Assembly (NCBI RefSeq): GCF_006124995.1
Contig: NZ_QEWN01000132.1
Coordinates: 1 to 64,000, forward strand
Origin: Vibrio sp. Hep-1b-8
Lineage (GTDB): Bacteria; Pseudomonadota; Gammaproteobacteria; Enterobacterales; Vibrionaceae
Direction: 5' to 3'
Length of the DNA stretch: 64,000 nucleotides
Shown: one piece after another, positions 40,960-52,558 of the stretch
How positions within the stretch are numbered: position 1 is the first letter of the stretch
Layout of the letters: each line of letters opens with the position of its first letter
The notes under the pieces: generated by a model
Seen by the model: the letters and a program-made list of their open reading frames with translations, nothing else
Told to the model about the DNA's origin: nothing
Databases searched by the model: none
Position numbers and translations under genes: made by a program

Positions 40960-42483
40960 ATGATCAATTCCTTTTTTCATCGCCTCAAACGGCCGCTCGC
41001 GGCCGTTTTTGTTGGCGCATCCACGACACTTGCCTTTGCTCCTTACGAGCTATGGCCTATCGCTTTTATCAGCCCTGCTCTGCTGCTTTTACTTATCCAC
41101 CAGCAATCCGCTAAGCGCGCGCTTTGGATTGGTTATGCTTGGGGCCTAGGTCAATTTGCAACTGGCGTCAGTTGGGTGCACGTCAGCATTGATAATTTCG
41201 GTGGCATGCCAAAGATAGCCAGTGTGTTTTTAATGTCACTGCTTATCGGCTACCTTGCCATTTACTCTGCGCTCTTTTCTTGGAGCCTGAATCGTTTCTT
41301 CCCTAACGGTAATCGTACTCGTTATTTATTAGCAGCACCGGCTCTGTGGCTCATTTTTGACTGGCTACGCGGCTGGGTGATGACTGGTTTTCCTTGGTTA
41401 TGGTTGGGTTACAGTCAAATCGAAAGTCCACTGGCTAACTTTGCCCCAATTGGTGGTGTTGAGCTACTTACTTTACTCGTGGTAGTGAGTGCTGGCGCTA
41501 TTGCCTACTCAGCGCTAAACCGACAATGGCTGCACCTAGTGATCCCAGCCGTTATCGTCATGACTGGCTACGGATTGCAATCGGCCCAGTGGGTGACACC
41601 TAAGCCCGAGAAAACCACTAAGGTCGCTCTTATTCAAGGTAATATTCCTCAAGAGCTAAAGTGGAAGCCTAGCGAACGCTGGCCAACCATTATGAAGTAC
41701 ACCGATCTGACCCGAGAAAACTGGGATGCAGATATCATCATTTGGCCTGAAGCGGCAATACCTGCTTTTGAATTCGAGATCTCCTCATTTCTAAGCAATC
41801 TCGATGCCGCAGCTCGTATGAACAACAGCGCGGTCATTACTGGAATTGTCAACCAAGGTGAAGACAAGAAGTTCTACAATAGCATTCTCACTGTAGGTCA
41901 AACGCCTTATGGTGATTATCGTTACGATATGAACCAGCGTTACCACAAACATCACCTGCTACCATTTGGGGAGTTCGTACCATTTGAGAGCATCCTGAGA
42001 CCGCTTGCTCCATTCTTCAACTTACCCATGTCTTCCTTCAGCCGAGGAGATTTTATCCAACCGAATATTGATGCCAATGGTAAGCAGATGGCTCCTGCAT
42101 TGTGTTACGAGATTATCTTCAACGAGCAAGTCAGGCAAAATGTCGATGACGATACAGATTTTATTTTAACGCTTTCAAATGACGCTTGGTTTGGTCGCTC
42201 TATCGGCCCACTCCAGCACATGGAGATTGCCCGTATGCGAGCTCTAGAGTTAGGTAAGCCGGTGATTCGTGCAACAAACAATGGCATCACTGCTGTGACT
42301 GATTATCGCGGTCATATCACTGCGCAAGTGCCACAATTTGAAACGGCAGTGCTGCGCGCTGAAGTTCCTGCGACAAAGGGCGAAACACCCTACCGAAACC
42401 TTGGCACCTGGCCGCTGTATATCTGGGTTGGATTAAGTCTGGTGATTGGGTGGAGAATGAGGAAGGGAGTCTCTAGTCTCTAG
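40960..42483 (+). CDS. lnt: Apolipoprotein N-acyltransferase
   Basis: The 507-residue inner-membrane enzyme adds the third acyl chain to lipoproteins. It has about eight N-terminal membrane segments and a periplasmic nitrilase-like domain with the Glu ([10 protein letters not shown]), Lys ([12 protein letters not shown]) and Cys (PALCYEIIF) catalytic residues. Two oddities are visible: a terminator-like hairpin inside codons 10-17, and the last residues and stop codon, which are made of the heptamer array that begins at 42468. Confidence 0.97.
   Translation: MINSFFHRLKRPLAAVFVGASTTLAFAPYELWPIAFISPALLLLLIHQQSAKRALWIGYAWGLGQFATGVSWVHVSIDNFGGMPKIASVFLMSLLIGYLAIYSALFSWSLNRFFPNGNRTRYLLAAPALWLIFDWLRGWVMTGFPWLWLGYSQIESPLANFAPIGGVELLTLLVVVSAGAIAYSALNRQWLHLVIPAVIVMTGYGLQSAQWVTPKPEKTTKVALIQGNIPQELKWKPSERWPTIMKYTDLTRENWDADIIIWPEAAIPAFEFEISSFLSNLDAAARMNNSAVITGIVNQGEDKKFYNSILTVGQTPYGDYRYDMNQRYHKHHLLPFGEFVPFESILRPLAPFFNLPMSSFSRGDFIQPNIDANGKQMAPALCYEIIFNEQVRQNVDDDTDFILTLSNDAWFGRSIGPLQHMEIARMRALELGKPVIRATNNGITAVTDYRGHITAQVPQFETAVLRAEVPATKGETPYRNLGTWPLYIWVGLSLVIGWRMRKGVSSL
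40987..41010 (+). terminator. Terminator-like hairpin inside the lnt coding start
   Basis: AAACGGCCG - ctcg - CGGCCGTTTTTG forms a 9-bp GC-rich stem followed by five T, within codons 10-17 of lnt. It could attenuate transcription from corC into lnt, or be incidental. Confidence 0.5.
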
Positions 42484-42572
42484 TCTCTAGTCTCTAGTCT
42501 CTAGTCTCTAGTCTCTAGTCTCTAGTCTCTAGTCTCTAGTCTCTAGTCTCTAGTCTCTAGTCTCTAGTCTCT
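42468..42572. repeat. Perfect 7-bp tandem array, 15 copies of AGTCTCT
   Basis: 105 bp of exactly 15 identical AGTCTCT units. It begins inside the last codons of lnt and supplies its TAG stop. On the other strand the unit is a GAGACTA rotation, sharing GAGA with the cysZ array unit (GAGAGGC rotation). Confidence 0.97.
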
Positions 42573-42582
42573 AGAAAAAGCT

Positions 42583-42614
42583 TGAAGGGTTGGTGTGAAA
42601 GCATCAACCCTTTT
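42583..42614 (+). terminator. lnt terminator
   Basis: AAGGGTTG - gtgtgaaag - CATCAACCCTT stem with TTTTT, located after the repeat array. Confidence 0.75.
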
Positions 42615-42711
42615 TTGAGAATCGAGAAAATTATGGCTTGGTAAGGAGTCGTTCTGTCAACACCTTATGGACAAAGCTTACTTCTACTTACTACTAACAT
42701 CCACCTCTCGC

Positions 42712-42780
42712 GCAGCGCGAAATGCGGTCTCGATTCTCGAAGCGAAGCGTTCTAGTATCTCGCAGGGCGCAGCCCGCTCT
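42712..42780. repeat. REP-like composite element B
   Basis: CACCTCTCGC, GGTCTCG, CGAAGCGTTCT and AGGGCGCAGCCCGCTC occur here in the same order as in element A (31092-31180). It abuts the stop codon of the leftward zinc-ribbon gene. Confidence 0.75.
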
Positions 42781-42782
42781 TT

Positions 42783-43253
42783 TTACGGTTTCAATGCCTG
42801 TCGACTAAACCCTTTATGGCCACAGTGCGTGCAAGGAATAATAACGGTGGGGTGAGTGTATTGTGTTTTATGACCACACTCATCACAGACAAGCATACCC
42901 AAACCAATCACTTCGCCCGCCTGATATAGACCTTGGTGCTCTAGATCCTGAAATAACTCGACCCACTCGACTTTCGTTCTATCCGTAATATCAAGTAGCC
43001 CTTGCCAGATGGAGTCGGCAATCATGATATAAAATGGACCACTTTTTGAGTCTTCATAATTGTCAGCAAACTCTTTTAAATCTGACTTAACATATGCAGA
43101 CACAAGTGCTAACTCATCTTTGGTTAAGTCATTCGCGGCATCGACGACCTTACCAGAGGTTTCTAAAACGTGGTTAACTTCATCAGGACTATGCTTTAGA
43201 GCTTCGACAACATCTTCAAACATCTCCTCGTAACCTGCTTTGCGTTTTGCCAT
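42783..43253 (-). CDS. DUF1451 zinc-ribbon protein (YbeL-like)
   Basis: The 156-residue protein has a helical N-terminal two-thirds and a C-terminal zinc ribbon with two CxxC pairs (CDECG and CTHCG). E. coli YbeL is of this type and of unknown function. It lies alone leftward between lnt and leuS. Its stop codon touches repeat element B. Confidence 0.9.
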   Translation of the reverse strand: MAKRKAGYEEMFEDVVEALKHSPDEVNHVLETSGKVVDAANDLTKDELALVSAYVKSDLKEFADNYEDSKSGPFYIMIADSIWQGLLDITDRTKVEWVELFQDLEHQGLYQAGEVIGLGMLVCDECGHKTQYTHPTVIIPCTHCGHKGFSRQALKP

Positions 43254-43442
43254 CGCTAACCTCCTTTCGATTCAGTGGTGCACATTCATAAAGCCCAGTT
43301 AAGGCATTAAACATCACCATCTTTACGTGATTTGAGTGGGTATTGGCTATTGTTGTGCCCCTCTCCTTTAGGTATTCTATGACGATCTATTAATGTCTGT
43401 TCTAACCGAACTCACAAATTCCAAGATAACCGGATATCATCG

Positions 43443-46016
43443 ATGCAAGAACAATATAACCCGCAAGATATTGAACAAAAAGTTCAACAGCACTGGGATA
43501 ACAACAAGACCTTTGTTGTAAGTGAAGACCCAAACAAAGAAAAATTCTACTGTCTCTCTATGTTCCCATACCCAAGTGGCCGACTGCACATGGGTCACGT
43601 GCGTAACTACACTATCGGTGATGTGGTATCTCGTTTCCAACGCCTTCAAGGTAAAAACGTAATGCAACCAATCGGTTGGGATGCGTTTGGTTTACCTGCA
43701 GAAAATGCAGCCGTTAAAAACAACACGGCACCAGCGCCTTGGACTTACGAAAACATTGAGTACATGAAGAACCAGCTTAAACTTCTAGGCTTTGGTTACG
43801 ACTGGAATCGTGAGTTTGCAACCTGTACACCAGAGTACTACCGTTGGGAACAGGAATTCTTCACTAAGCTTTACAATAAAGGCTTAATTTACAAAAAAAC
43901 GTCTTCAGTTAACTGGTGTCCAAACGACCAGACGGTTCTAGCTAACGAGCAGGTTGAAGACGGCTGTTGCTGGCGTTGTGACACACCTGTAGAACAAAAA
44001 GAGATCCCTCAGTGGTTCATCAAGATCACTGAATACGCTCAAGAGCTACTAGACGATCTAGACAACCTAGACGGTTGGCCTGAAATGGTTAAAACCATGC
44101 AGCGCAACTGGATTGGTCGCTCTGAGGGTGTTGAGCTTAAGTTTGAAGTGAAAGGTCAACAAGACCTAGAAGTTTACACAACACGTCCAGACACACTAAT
44201 GGGTGTGACTTACGTGGGTATCGCAGCAGGTCACCCTCTTGCAGCAGTAGCAGCAGAGAGCAACCCTGAGCTTGCAGCGTTCATCGACGAGTGTAAGAAC
44301 AACAAAGTAGCTGAAGCTGAGCTTGCGACAATGGAGAAGAAAGGTATGGCAACTGGCCTTACTGCTATTCACCCATTGAACGGCCGTGAAGTACCAGTAT
44401 ACGTAGCTAACTTCGTACTGATGGATTACGGTACAGGCGCTGTAATGGCAGTACCTGCACACGACCAACGTGATTTCGAGTTCGCAACTAAGTACGGCCT
44501 GGATATCATTCCTGTAATCAAGCCAGCTGACGACAGCGAGCTAAACATCTCTGAAGAAGCGTACACTGAGAAAGGTGTGCTGTTCGATTCAGGCGAATTT
44601 GACGGTCTTGAATTCCAAGCAGCATTTGATGCCATTGCAGCAAAACTAGAAGCTGAAGGTAAAGGCACTAAAACAGTTAACTTCCGTCTACGTGACTGGG
44701 GTGTTTCTCGTCAGCGTTACTGGGGAGCTCCAATCCCAATGGTCACAACGGAAGATGGCCAAGTTCATCCAGTGCCAGCAGACCAACTACCAGTGATTCT
44801 TCCTGAAGATGTGGTAATGGACGGTGTCACGAGTCCGATCAAAGCAGATAAAGAGTGGGCGAAGACCACGTTCAACGGTGAACCAGCACTGCGCGAAACC
44901 GATACATTTGATACCTTTATGGAATCATCTTGGTACTACGCACGTTACTGTTCTCCGCAAGCTGATGACATCTTAGATCCAGAAAAAGCAAACTACTGGC
45001 TACCAGTAGACCAATACATCGGTGGTATCGAGCACGCTTGTATGCACCTACTGTACTCTCGCTTTTTCCATAAGCTGCTACGTGACGCGGGTTACGTAAC
45101 GTCTGACGAGCCGTTCAAACAGCTTCTATGTCAAGGCATGGTACTGGCAGATGCGTTCTACTTTGAGAACGAAAAAGGCGGTAAAGAGTGGGTTGCACCG
45201 ACAGACGTAACCGTAGAGCGCGATGGCAAAGGCCGAATCACTTCTGCAAAAGACGACCAAGGCCGTGACGTTGAGCACTCAGGCATGATCAAGATGTCTA
45301 AGTCGAAGAACAACGGTATCGACCCACAAGAGATGGTAGACAAGTACGGCGCTGACACAGTACGCCTATTTATGATGTTTGCCTCTCCAGCAGATATGAC
45401 TCTTGAGTGGCAAGAATCAGGCGTTGAAGGTGCTAACCGCTTCCTGAAACGTGTCTGGAAACTGGTTAAAGAGCACGCATCGAAAGGCGCAGCAGAAGGC
45501 GTTGATACTTCAGCTCTGTCTGGCGACCAGAAAGCACTACGTCGTGATGTTCACAAGACTATCGCTAAAGTGACTGACGATATCGCTCGTCGTCAAACAT
45601 TCAACACAGCAATCGCTGCGATTATGGAACTGATGAACAAGCTAGCGAAAGCACCTCAAGAATCAGCGCAAGACCGTGCGATCCTTGATGAAGCGTTAAA
45701 AGCGGTTGTCGCAATGCTTTACCCAATCACTCCGCACATCTCATACGAACTATGGGTTGCGCTAGGTGAATCAGATATCGATAACGCGGTATGGCCAACG
45801 TTTGACGAAAAAGCACTCGTTGAAGATGAGAAAACCATCGTTGTTCAAGTTAACGGCAAACTACGTGCGAAGCTAACAGTACCGGCAGATATCTCTAAAG
45901 ACGAGATTGAACAACTGGGCCTAAACGATGAGAATGTGACTAAGTTCACTGAAGATAAAACGGTACGTAAAGTTATTTACGTACCAGGTAAACTTCTAAA
46001 CATCGTTGCGAACTAA
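43443..46016 (+). CDS. leuS: Leucine--tRNA ligase
   Basis: The 857-residue class I synthetase has HIGH-type HMGH ([15 protein letters not shown]), an editing domain ([13 protein letters not shown]) and KMSKS (KMSKSKNNG). Length fits bacterial LeuRS (860). A hairpin follows, so transcription into lptE may be reduced. Confidence 0.98.
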   Translation: MQEQYNPQDIEQKVQQHWDNNKTFVVSEDPNKEKFYCLSMFPYPSGRLHMGHVRNYTIGDVVSRFQRLQGKNVMQPIGWDAFGLPAENAAVKNNTAPAPWTYENIEYMKNQLKLLGFGYDWNREFATCTPEYYRWEQEFFTKLYNKGLIYKKTSSVNWCPNDQTVLANEQVEDGCCWRCDTPVEQKEIPQWFIKITEYAQELLDDLDNLDGWPEMVKTMQRNWIGRSEGVELKFEVKGQQDLEVYTTRPDTLMGVTYVGIAAGHPLAAVAAESNPELAAFIDECKNNKVAEAELATMEKKGMATGLTAIHPLNGREVPVYVANFVLMDYGTGAVMAVPAHDQRDFEFATKYGLDIIPVIKPADDSELNISEEAYTEKGVLFDSGEFDGLEFQAAFDAIAAKLEAEGKGTKTVNFRLRDWGVSRQRYWGAPIPMVTTEDGQVHPVPADQLPVILPEDVVMDGVTSPIKADKEWAKTTFNGEPALRETDTFDTFMESSWYYARYCSPQADDILDPEKANYWLPVDQYIGGIEHACMHLLYSRFFHKLLRDAGYVTSDEPFKQLLCQGMVLADAFYFENEKGGKEWVAPTDVTVERDGKGRITSAKDDQGRDVEHSGMIKMSKSKNNGIDPQEMVDKYGADTVRLFMMFASPADMTLEWQESGVEGANRFLKRVWKLVKEHASKGAAEGVDTSALSGDQKALRRDVHKTIAKVTDDIARRQTFNTAIAAIMELMNKLAKAPQESAQDRAILDEALKAVVAMLYPITPHISYELWVALGESDIDNAVWPTFDEKALVEDEKTIVVQVNGKLRAKLTVPADISKDEIEQLGLNDENVTKFTEDKTVRKVIYVPGKLLNIVAN

Positions 46017-46036
46017 TCTGTTCTAATAACGTCATA

Positions 46037-46066
46037 AACAGGGTAGCCACCTACCCTGTTTTATTT
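46037..46066 (+). terminator. leuS terminator or attenuator
   Basis: AACAGGGTAG - ccac - CTACCCTGTT followed by TTATTT. Confidence 0.75.
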
Positions 46067-46140
46067 ATCTTAGAGTTTTGACTAACCAGAATTCTCAGAG
46101 CTATAAGATAAGTATTCCAATAATCGAGAGCCATCAACCT

Positions 46141-46791
46141 ATGTTTCCTCAAGTCATGCGACTCATTTCAACTCGTTCTGTAAAGCTATCTGCGGTTGTT
46201 CTTGCTGCAAGCCTTTTATCTGCTTGTGGTTTCCACCTACGCGGTGACTACTCAATCCCTGAAGAGCTTGATACGATGTCACTGACCAGTTATGACCAGT
46301 ACAGCAACTTCACGCGTATGATGAAAGGCCAACTGCGTATGAGTGAAATTAAATTGGTTTCTCCTGCGGCAGATGTTCCGAATTTGCACCTAATTAGCGA
46401 AGGCGTCGGTGAACGTACGCTCTCGCTATACCAAAACACCCGTGCAGCCGAAAAAGAGCTGACATTCCGTACCTCTTACCGTGTGACTATTCCAGAGCTA
46501 GGTTCCAAAACGTTTTCTACTAGCGTAACGCGCAGCTACTTAGATAACCCACTGACAGCTTTAGCGAAATCGGTAGAACGCGACATGATCGAAGATGAAA
46601 TGCGTAAACTCGCAGCGTCACAGATCATTCGTCAGATGGCTCGCCTGAAAACCAATATTGAATCAGGCACTATGTTGAGTGAAGAAGAGCAACAGGCTCA
46701 GCTCAAAGCAGAAGAGGAACAGTACCGAATCAAGACGTTCACTACTGATGAGCCTCAGGAAGGCGTCACGACTACTTCTGAGAACCAGTAA
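46141..46791 (+). CDS. lptE: LPS-assembly lipoprotein LptE
   Basis: The 216-residue outer-membrane lipoprotein plugs LptD and helps place lipopolysaccharide on the cell surface. It has a lipoprotein signal with lipobox SACG (C29) and the GFHLRGDY motif right after it, as in LptE. Three starts are possible: TTG 46078, ATG 46141 and ATG 46156; none has a strong ribosome site. 46141 and 46156 both give a normal signal peptide. It heads the lptE-holA pair, 5 bp apart. Confidence 0.88.
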   Translation: MFPQVMRLISTRSVKLSAVVLAASLLSACGFHLRGDYSIPEELDTMSLTSYDQYSNFTRMMKGQLRMSEIKLVSPAADVPNLHLISEGVGERTLSLYQNTRAAEKELTFRTSYRVTIPELGSKTFSTSVTRSYLDNPLTALAKSVERDMIEDEMRKLAASQIIRQMARLKTNIESGTMLSEEEQQAQLKAEEEQYRIKTFTTDEPQEGVTTTSENQ

Positions 46792-46796
46792 CCTGT

Positions 46797-47810
46797 ATGC
46801 GAGTTTTCGCCGATCGACTGGTGGAGCAGTTAGCTAAACAGCTCCACCCGACCTACTTAATTTTCGGCAACGAGCCGCTACTCCTGCAAGAATCTCGTCA
46901 AGCGATCCAAAAAGCCGCCCACCAGCAAGGTTTCGAAGAAAGACACAGATTTGCAATTGATAGCTCGTTTGACTGGAATCTGGTCTATGACTGCTGTCAG
47001 GCTATGAGCCTGTTTTCGGCCAGACAGATTATTGAACTTGAGCTCCCTGAAGCAGGTGTTAACGCCGGCATAGCAAAAGAGCTGCTATCAGTATCAGATT
47101 TACTCCATAGCGATGTCATTCTGGTTCTAATTGGAAGCAAGCTGACCAAGGCCCAAGAGAGTGCCAAGTGGTTTAAAGCTCTCTCAGGAACGGGCTGCCT
47201 GATAAACTGCCTCACGCCAGATATCCAGCGCCTACCTCAGTTTGTTCAAATCCGTTGCCGCGCTCTTGGTCTTAAGCCGGACCCTGAAGCAGTTCAAATG
47301 CTGGCTCAATGGCACGAAGGTAACTTGTTTGCACTAACTCAGAGTTTGGAAAAACTGGCTCTGCTCTATCCAGATGGCGTACTTAATCTTATTCGGTTAG
47401 AAGAGTCCCTTAGCCGTCACAACCATTTTACTGCGTTTCATTGGATAGACGCCCTATTGGCGGGCAAGGCTAAGCGTTCTCAGCGCATCCTTCGCCAACT
47501 GGAAGCTGAAGGTGTAGAAACCGTCATCCTAGCCCGCACAGTACAAAAGGAACTCACACAGCTACTGACAATGTCTCAGCTTCTACAAACACTGCCTATC
47601 GGACAAGTGTTTGAGAAATACAGAATTTGGCAGTCGAAGCGTCCTCTTTACTCTGCGGCTCTAAACCGATTGACACCAGTGAGACTGATGCAACTTCTGC
47701 AGTTATTGGCACAGGCTGAGAGGACAATAAAAACTCAGTACGAACAATCTAGCTGGCCACTATTACACCAGTTGAGTACTGAGATTTGCTTACCTCAAGT
47801 TAAGCTATAA
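46797..47810 (+). CDS. holA: DNA polymerase III subunit delta
   Basis: The 337-residue clamp-loader subunit opens the beta clamp. The N-terminal part (LHPTYLIFGNEPLLLQESRQAI), the central lid and the helical collar domain match HolA. It has no Walker motif, as expected. It begins 5 bp after lptE and is followed by rsfS after 72 bp. Confidence 0.95.
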   Translation: MRVFADRLVEQLAKQLHPTYLIFGNEPLLLQESRQAIQKAAHQQGFEERHRFAIDSSFDWNLVYDCCQAMSLFSARQIIELELPEAGVNAGIAKELLSVSDLLHSDVILVLIGSKLTKAQESAKWFKALSGTGCLINCLTPDIQRLPQFVQIRCRALGLKPDPEAVQMLAQWHEGNLFALTQSLEKLALLYPDGVLNLIRLEESLSRHNHFTAFHWIDALLAGKAKRSQRILRQLEAEGVETVILARTVQKELTQLLTMSQLLQTLPIGQVFEKYRIWQSKRPLYSAALNRLTPVRLMQLLQLLAQAERTIKTQYEQSSWPLLHQLSTEICLPQVKL

Positions 47811-47882
47811 AAAGCGTGGTATACTTCGCCGCCCCAAAACACACTACCAAGTGTCAATCGATTAAATAACGAGGAAAAAACC

Positions 47883-48200
47883 TTGCAACTTGAACAGTTA
47901 AACGAATTTCTAGTCGACAAAGTTGATGATATGAAAGCTCAAGACATTAAAACTATTGATGTTCAGGGTAAATCAAGCATTACAGATTACATGATCGTTT
48001 GTACTGGCACGTCAAAACGCCATGTTGCCTCTATTGCTGAACACGTCGCAAAAGAATCTAAACTAGCTGGTATTATTCCACTAGGTATCGATGGCGAAGC
48101 TGAAGGTGAATGGGTTGTACTTGATATGGGAACAACGATTATCCATGTTATGCAGGAAGAGCAACGCGAGCTTTACCAACTTGAAAAGCTTTGGGGCTAA
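47883..48200 (+). CDS. rsfS: Ribosome silencing factor RsfS
   Basis: The 105-residue protein binds uL14 and blocks subunit joining under starvation. The [24 protein letters not shown] segment and the C-terminal YQLEKLW match the family. The start is a TTG at 47883 behind GAGGA. rlmH starts 3 bp downstream. Confidence 0.95.
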   Translation: MQLEQLNEFLVDKVDDMKAQDIKTIDVQGKSSITDYMIVCTGTSKRHVASIAEHVAKESKLAGIIPLGIDGEAEGEWVVLDMGTTIIHVMQEEQRELYQLEKLWG

Positions 48201-48203
48201 GCG

Positions 48204-48674
48204 ATGAAATTACAGCTAATAGCCGTTGGCACTAAAATGCCGAGATGGGTTGAAGAGGGCTTTCAAGAGTATCGTCGTCGTTTTCCACACGACATGCCGC
48301 TTGAACTGGTTGAAATTCCAGCCGGAAAACGTGGCAAAAACGCCGACATTGCAAGAATCTTGCAAAAAGAGGGCGAAGCGATGCTTGCAGCAGTGCCAAA
48401 AGGCAACCGAATTGTTACTCTCGATATTCCTGGCAAAAAGTGGGATACACCACAATTAGCTGAACAACTAGAGCATTGGAAACTTGATGCCAGAGACGTG
48501 TCTATTCTGATCGGTGGCCCAGAAGGTCTAGCACCGGCATGCAAAGCAGCCGCTGACCAGAGCTGGTCACTATCAGCACTAACACTACCACACCCACTGG
48601 TGCGCATTGTAATGGCAGAAAGCCTGTATAGAGCGTGGAGCATTACTGCTAACCACCCATATCATCGAGAATAA
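48204..48674 (+). CDS. rlmH: 23S rRNA pseudouridine-1915 N3-methyltransferase
   Basis: The 156-residue SPOUT methyltransferase acts on helix 69 of the 23S rRNA in assembled 70S ribosomes. It shows the knot region [12 protein letters not shown] and the tail [15 protein letters not shown] with NHPYHRE. Length equals E. coli RlmH (155). Confidence 0.97.
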   Translation: MKLQLIAVGTKMPRWVEEGFQEYRRRFPHDMPLELVEIPAGKRGKNADIARILQKEGEAMLAAVPKGNRIVTLDIPGKKWDTPQLAEQLEHWKLDARDVSILIGGPEGLAPACKAAADQSWSLSALTLPHPLVRIVMAESLYRAWSITANHPYHRE

Positions 48675-48680
48675 CCATCA

Positions 48681-50561
48681 ATGTTAAGGAAGCGTACCCT
48701 AATAAGGGATTACCATGAAGAAGCGCGACTATTTAAAAGCCGCGCTATCGTCGCTTTCATCGGTATTGTCGCTATGCTGGGCATCTTGGTAACCAACCTG
48801 TACAACATCCAGATTAACCAATACCAAGATTACAAAACCCGCTCTAATGACAACCGAATTAAAGTTGTCCCTATCGCGCCTAACCGCGGCTTAATCTACG
48901 ACCGTAACGGTAAACTGCTAGCGGAAAACCGCCCAGTGTTCAGCCTCGAACTGACGCCGGAAATGATCAAAGATATGGATGATACCATTGCTCGTCTGCA
49001 AAAAATCTTAACCATTACTCCAGAGCAAGTAGAGCGTTTTCAAAAAGAACGCCGACAAACTCGACGCTTTAAATCTGTTCCGATCTTAAACCAACTGACA
49101 CCAGAGCAAGTCGCCAAATTTTCGGTCAACCAACATAACTTTCCTGGCGTATCGGTTAATGCCGCGCTCAAACGTCACTACCCTTATGGTGAAGTGCTGA
49201 CTCACGTTATTGGTTATGTGTCGCGTATCAATGACCGTGACATGCAACGTCTAGTTCGTGAAGAGAAAGATGCCAACTACCAGGCCACACGTGATATCGG
49301 TAAACTCGGCATTGAACGCTATTACGAAGATATGCTGCATGGTACGGCGGGTTATCAGGAAGTCGAGGTTAACAGTCGTGGCCGCGTCATTCGTACACTT
49401 AAGTATGTACCTCCGGTTCCGGGCAAAGACATTGTACTTAACCTAGATATTGACCTTCAGCTCTATGTTCATAAGTTGCTTGATGGGCGTCGCGGCAGCG
49501 CGGTCGTTCTCGATCCTGAAGACAACGGCGTATTAGCGATGGTGTCCAGTCCAAGTTACGACCCCAATGCTTTCGTTCATGGCATTTCAGGACAGGCATA
49601 CAGCTCATTACTTAACGACAAAAACCGTCCCTTGGTGAATCGAGCAACACTCGGAATATATCCACCCGCTTCAACCATCAAACCATTTATGGCCGTGGCG
49701 GCGTTGCAAGAAGGCGTGGTTACCCCTTATACCACTAGAAATGATCCTGGGTACTGGAAGATTCCGAACTCTAAAACAAAGCCGTTCCGCGATTGGTTAC
49801 GCTGGGGCCACGGCAAAGTAGATATTGTTCAGTCGATTGAAGAATCTGTTGATACCTTTTTCTATCAAATCGCTTACGATATGGGGATTGATCGCATATC
49901 GAGTTGGATGATGATGTTCGGATTCGGTGACTACACTGGCATTGATATTTACGAAGAAAGTAAAGCCAACATGCCAACCCGTGAATGGAAAATGGCACGA
50001 CATCGAACGCCTTGGTATCAGGGTGACACTATTCCTGTCGGTATTGGACAAGGGTACTGGACATCGACCCCAATGCAACTTGCTAAGGCAACATCGGTAC
50101 TCGTAAAACGCGGGGAGGTGGTCGCTCCTCACCTACTAAGAGCCACTATCAACAATGGTGAAATGTTTGAAAAACAACAGTTATCCGATATTGAAACTTA
50201 TCCACCAATCGCTGGTGTCAAACCTCGTTACTGGGACATGGCCATTGAAGGCATGCGACTGGTTAACCATGGTAACAAGGGAACCGCTCGTCGAGCGTTC
50301 ACTAAGACACCGTATGTCAGTGCGGGTAAATCCGGGACAGCGCAGGTGTTTGGGCTAGGTGAGGATGAAGAGTACAACGCAGATGAAATTGCGGAACACC
50401 TTCGCGACCATGCGCTCTTCACTGGGTTTGCTCCGATTGACAATCCAAAGGTGATTGTCACAATCGTATTAGAAAATGCTGGGGGTGGCTCTTCTCAGGG
50501 TGGCCCAGTGGTAAGAAAGATATTTGACCACGTACTCGTGGAAAACAAAGAGGCGAACTAA
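48681..50561 (+). CDS. mrdA: Penicillin-binding protein 2
   Basis: The 626-residue class B transpeptidase drives cell elongation. It has one membrane anchor (about 20-42), a non-catalytic domain, and a transpeptidase domain with PPASTIKP (SxxK serine) and KSGTAQ. It lies before rodA, its partner glycosyltransferase, with 2 bp between them. Confidence 0.97.
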   Translation: MLRKRTLIRDYHEEARLFKSRAIVAFIGIVAMLGILVTNLYNIQINQYQDYKTRSNDNRIKVVPIAPNRGLIYDRNGKLLAENRPVFSLELTPEMIKDMDDTIARLQKILTITPEQVERFQKERRQTRRFKSVPILNQLTPEQVAKFSVNQHNFPGVSVNAALKRHYPYGEVLTHVIGYVSRINDRDMQRLVREEKDANYQATRDIGKLGIERYYEDMLHGTAGYQEVEVNSRGRVIRTLKYVPPVPGKDIVLNLDIDLQLYVHKLLDGRRGSAVVLDPEDNGVLAMVSSPSYDPNAFVHGISGQAYSSLLNDKNRPLVNRATLGIYPPASTIKPFMAVAALQEGVVTPYTTRNDPGYWKIPNSKTKPFRDWLRWGHGKVDIVQSIEESVDTFFYQIAYDMGIDRISSWMMMFGFGDYTGIDIYEESKANMPTREWKMARHRTPWYQGDTIPVGIGQGYWTSTPMQLAKATSVLVKRGEVVAPHLLRATINNGEMFEKQQLSDIETYPPIAGVKPRYWDMAIEGMRLVNHGNKGTARRAFTKTPYVSAGKSGTAQVFGLGEDEEYNADEIAEHLRDHALFTGFAPIDNPKVIVTIVLENAGGGSSQGGPVVRKIFDHVLVENKEAN

Positions 50562-50563
50562 TC

Positions 50564-51685
50564 ATGGATTTGAATCCAGCAACGGGTCAAAACCGAGTTC
50601 TGTTTGAACGCTTCCACCTCGATCTACCTTTGTTACTAGGAATTCTGGTCCTGATGGGATTCGGCCTTGTCGTCATGTACAGCGCTAGCGGACAAAGTTT
50701 AGCCATGATGGATCGTCAAGCAATGAGAATGGCTCTCTCCCTTGGCGTTATGTTACTTCTCGCACAAATTCCACCACGCACTTATGAGGCGATGGCACCG
50801 ATCATGTTTGCTGGTGGTGTGGTGCTACTACTAGGCGTGCTCTTTTTCGGTGAAGCCTCTAAGGGAGCTCAGCGCTGGTTAAACTTGGGGTTTATTCGCT
50901 TCCAGCCATCTGAACTGCTTAAACTCGCAGTGCCTCTGATGGTGGCTCGTTATATTGGTAAACGCCCTCTTCCGCCAACATTCCAGACTCTGGTCATGTC
51001 ATTGGTCATGGTGTTTGTCCCGACAATTCTGATTGCTAAGCAACCTGATTTGGGTACCTCAATTCTAATTGCCGCATCAGGCATTTTCGTTATCTTTCTC
51101 GCCGGTATAAGTTGGAGAATCATTTTTGCAGCCGCCTGTGGCCTAGGTGCCTTTTTGCCTATTTTATGGTTCTTCCTGATGCGAGAGTATCAAAAGGTAC
51201 GGGTGAGAACGCTATTTAACCCTGAGTCTGACCCACTTGGTGCGGGATATCACATTATTCAAAGTAAAATCGCTATCGGCTCAGGAGGCATATCAGGGAA
51301 AGGATGGCTGCAAGGTACCCAATCACAATTGGAGTTTTTGCCTGAACGTCATACTGACTTCATTTTTGCCGTCATTGCCGAAGAGTGGGGACTGATTGGT
51401 ATTCTTATCCTATTAGGCTTGTACCTGTTTATTATTGGTCGAGGCTTGGTGTTAGCCAGCAAAGCACAAACCGCATTCGGTCGAATGATGGCGGGTAGTA
51501 TCGTTCTCAGCTTTTTCGTTTACGTCTTCGTAAATATTGGCATGGTGAGTGGAATTTTACCTGTTGTTGGCGTACCGCTTCCTTTAATCAGTTATGGTGG
51601 TACATCCATGGTAACTCTAATGGCTGGTTTCGGGATACTGATGTCAATTCACACTCATAGAAAAGCATTTTCGAAGGCAATTTAA
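50564..51685 (+). CDS. rodA: SEDS peptidoglycan glycosyltransferase RodA
   Basis: The 373-residue integral membrane protein has about ten membrane segments and SEDS motifs ([58 protein letters not shown]). It polymerises peptidoglycan during elongation with PBP2. rlpA starts at the base after its stop codon. Confidence 0.97.
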   Translation: MDLNPATGQNRVLFERFHLDLPLLLGILVLMGFGLVVMYSASGQSLAMMDRQAMRMALSLGVMLLLAQIPPRTYEAMAPIMFAGGVVLLLGVLFFGEASKGAQRWLNLGFIRFQPSELLKLAVPLMVARYIGKRPLPPTFQTLVMSLVMVFVPTILIAKQPDLGTSILIAASGIFVIFLAGISWRIIFAAACGLGAFLPILWFFLMREYQKVRVRTLFNPESDPLGAGYHIIQSKIAIGSGGISGKGWLQGTQSQLEFLPERHTDFIFAVIAEEWGLIGILILLGLYLFIIGRGLVLASKAQTAFGRMMAGSIVLSFFVYVFVNIGMVSGILPVVGVPLPLISYGGTSMVTLMAGFGILMSIHTHRKAFSKAI

Positions 51686-52468
51686 ATGATAAACAAGCGA
51701 CTACTGCTTACTCTTGTTGCAACTTGTACTATTTTGGCAGGCTGCTCTTCAGCACCATCAAAACGCTACACCATTGATGATGACATTGCGCCAGATGCAC
51801 CAATTTCAGTCGATCATATTGAAGATGCTACTCCACAATACGAATCCTATAGCTTAGGAGGTAACAGTAACTACACGCTAAGAGGCAATAGCTACACCAT
51901 CATTAAAGAGCCTAAAGGCTTCAAACAGGAAGGCATTGCTTCGTGGTATGGTAAAAAATTTCACGGTCACTTAACTTCCAATGGCGAAGTCTATGATATG
52001 TATTCCATGTCAGCTGCCCACAAAGAGTTGCCGATCCCTAGTTATGTCAAAGTCACAAACAAAGACAATGGAAAGACAGCGATCGTTCGCGTCAACGACC
52101 GTGGTCCATTTCACCCAGGCCGTATCATTGACCTGAGCTATGCAGCTGCAACGAAATTAGATGTGATTAAAACCGGTACTGCCAACGTCGCCATCGAAGT
52201 CATTACGGTCGATAAACCAACGCAAACCAATAAACAGGACTCCCTGACTAAGTTTGCCGTTCAGGTAGCCTCTTCACAATATCAAGATCGCGTTGAAACT
52301 TTAGCGCGAGATTTAAGTCAAAAGCTATCGGTGAAAAGCTACGTCAACTCGAGTAGTAATGTACACCGCGTCTTTTTGGGCCCTTTCGACGACTATATGT
52401 CGAGCCAAAAAGCACTAGAAAGAGTGAAAGAACTGGGTTATACCAGTGCTTTCATTAAATCCCACTAG
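51686..52468 (+). CDS. rlpA: Septal-ring lytic transglycosylase RlpA
   Basis: The 260-residue lipoprotein has lipobox LAGC (C20), a double-psi beta-barrel domain (GIASWYGKKFHGHLTSNG, RVNDRGPFHPGR) and a C-terminal SPOR domain (about 185-260) that binds denuded septal peptidoglycan. It follows rodA and precedes dacA. Confidence 0.95.
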   Translation: MINKRLLLTLVATCTILAGCSSAPSKRYTIDDDIAPDAPISVDHIEDATPQYESYSLGGNSNYTLRGNSYTIIKEPKGFKQEGIASWYGKKFHGHLTSNGEVYDMYSMSAAHKELPIPSYVKVTNKDNGKTAIVRVNDRGPFHPGRIIDLSYAAATKLDVIKTGTANVAIEVITVDKPTQTNKQDSLTKFAVQVASSQYQDRVETLARDLSQKLSVKSYVNSSSNVHRVFLGPFDDYMSSQKALERVKELGYTSAFIKSH

Positions 52469-52558
52469 TCCTCAATCCAGTGTACCCCTATTCCTATACT
52501 GGTTTGAGAGATTGATTCTGTTAAGATATGGACAGTTAACAATAAACCTGTAGTCAAT

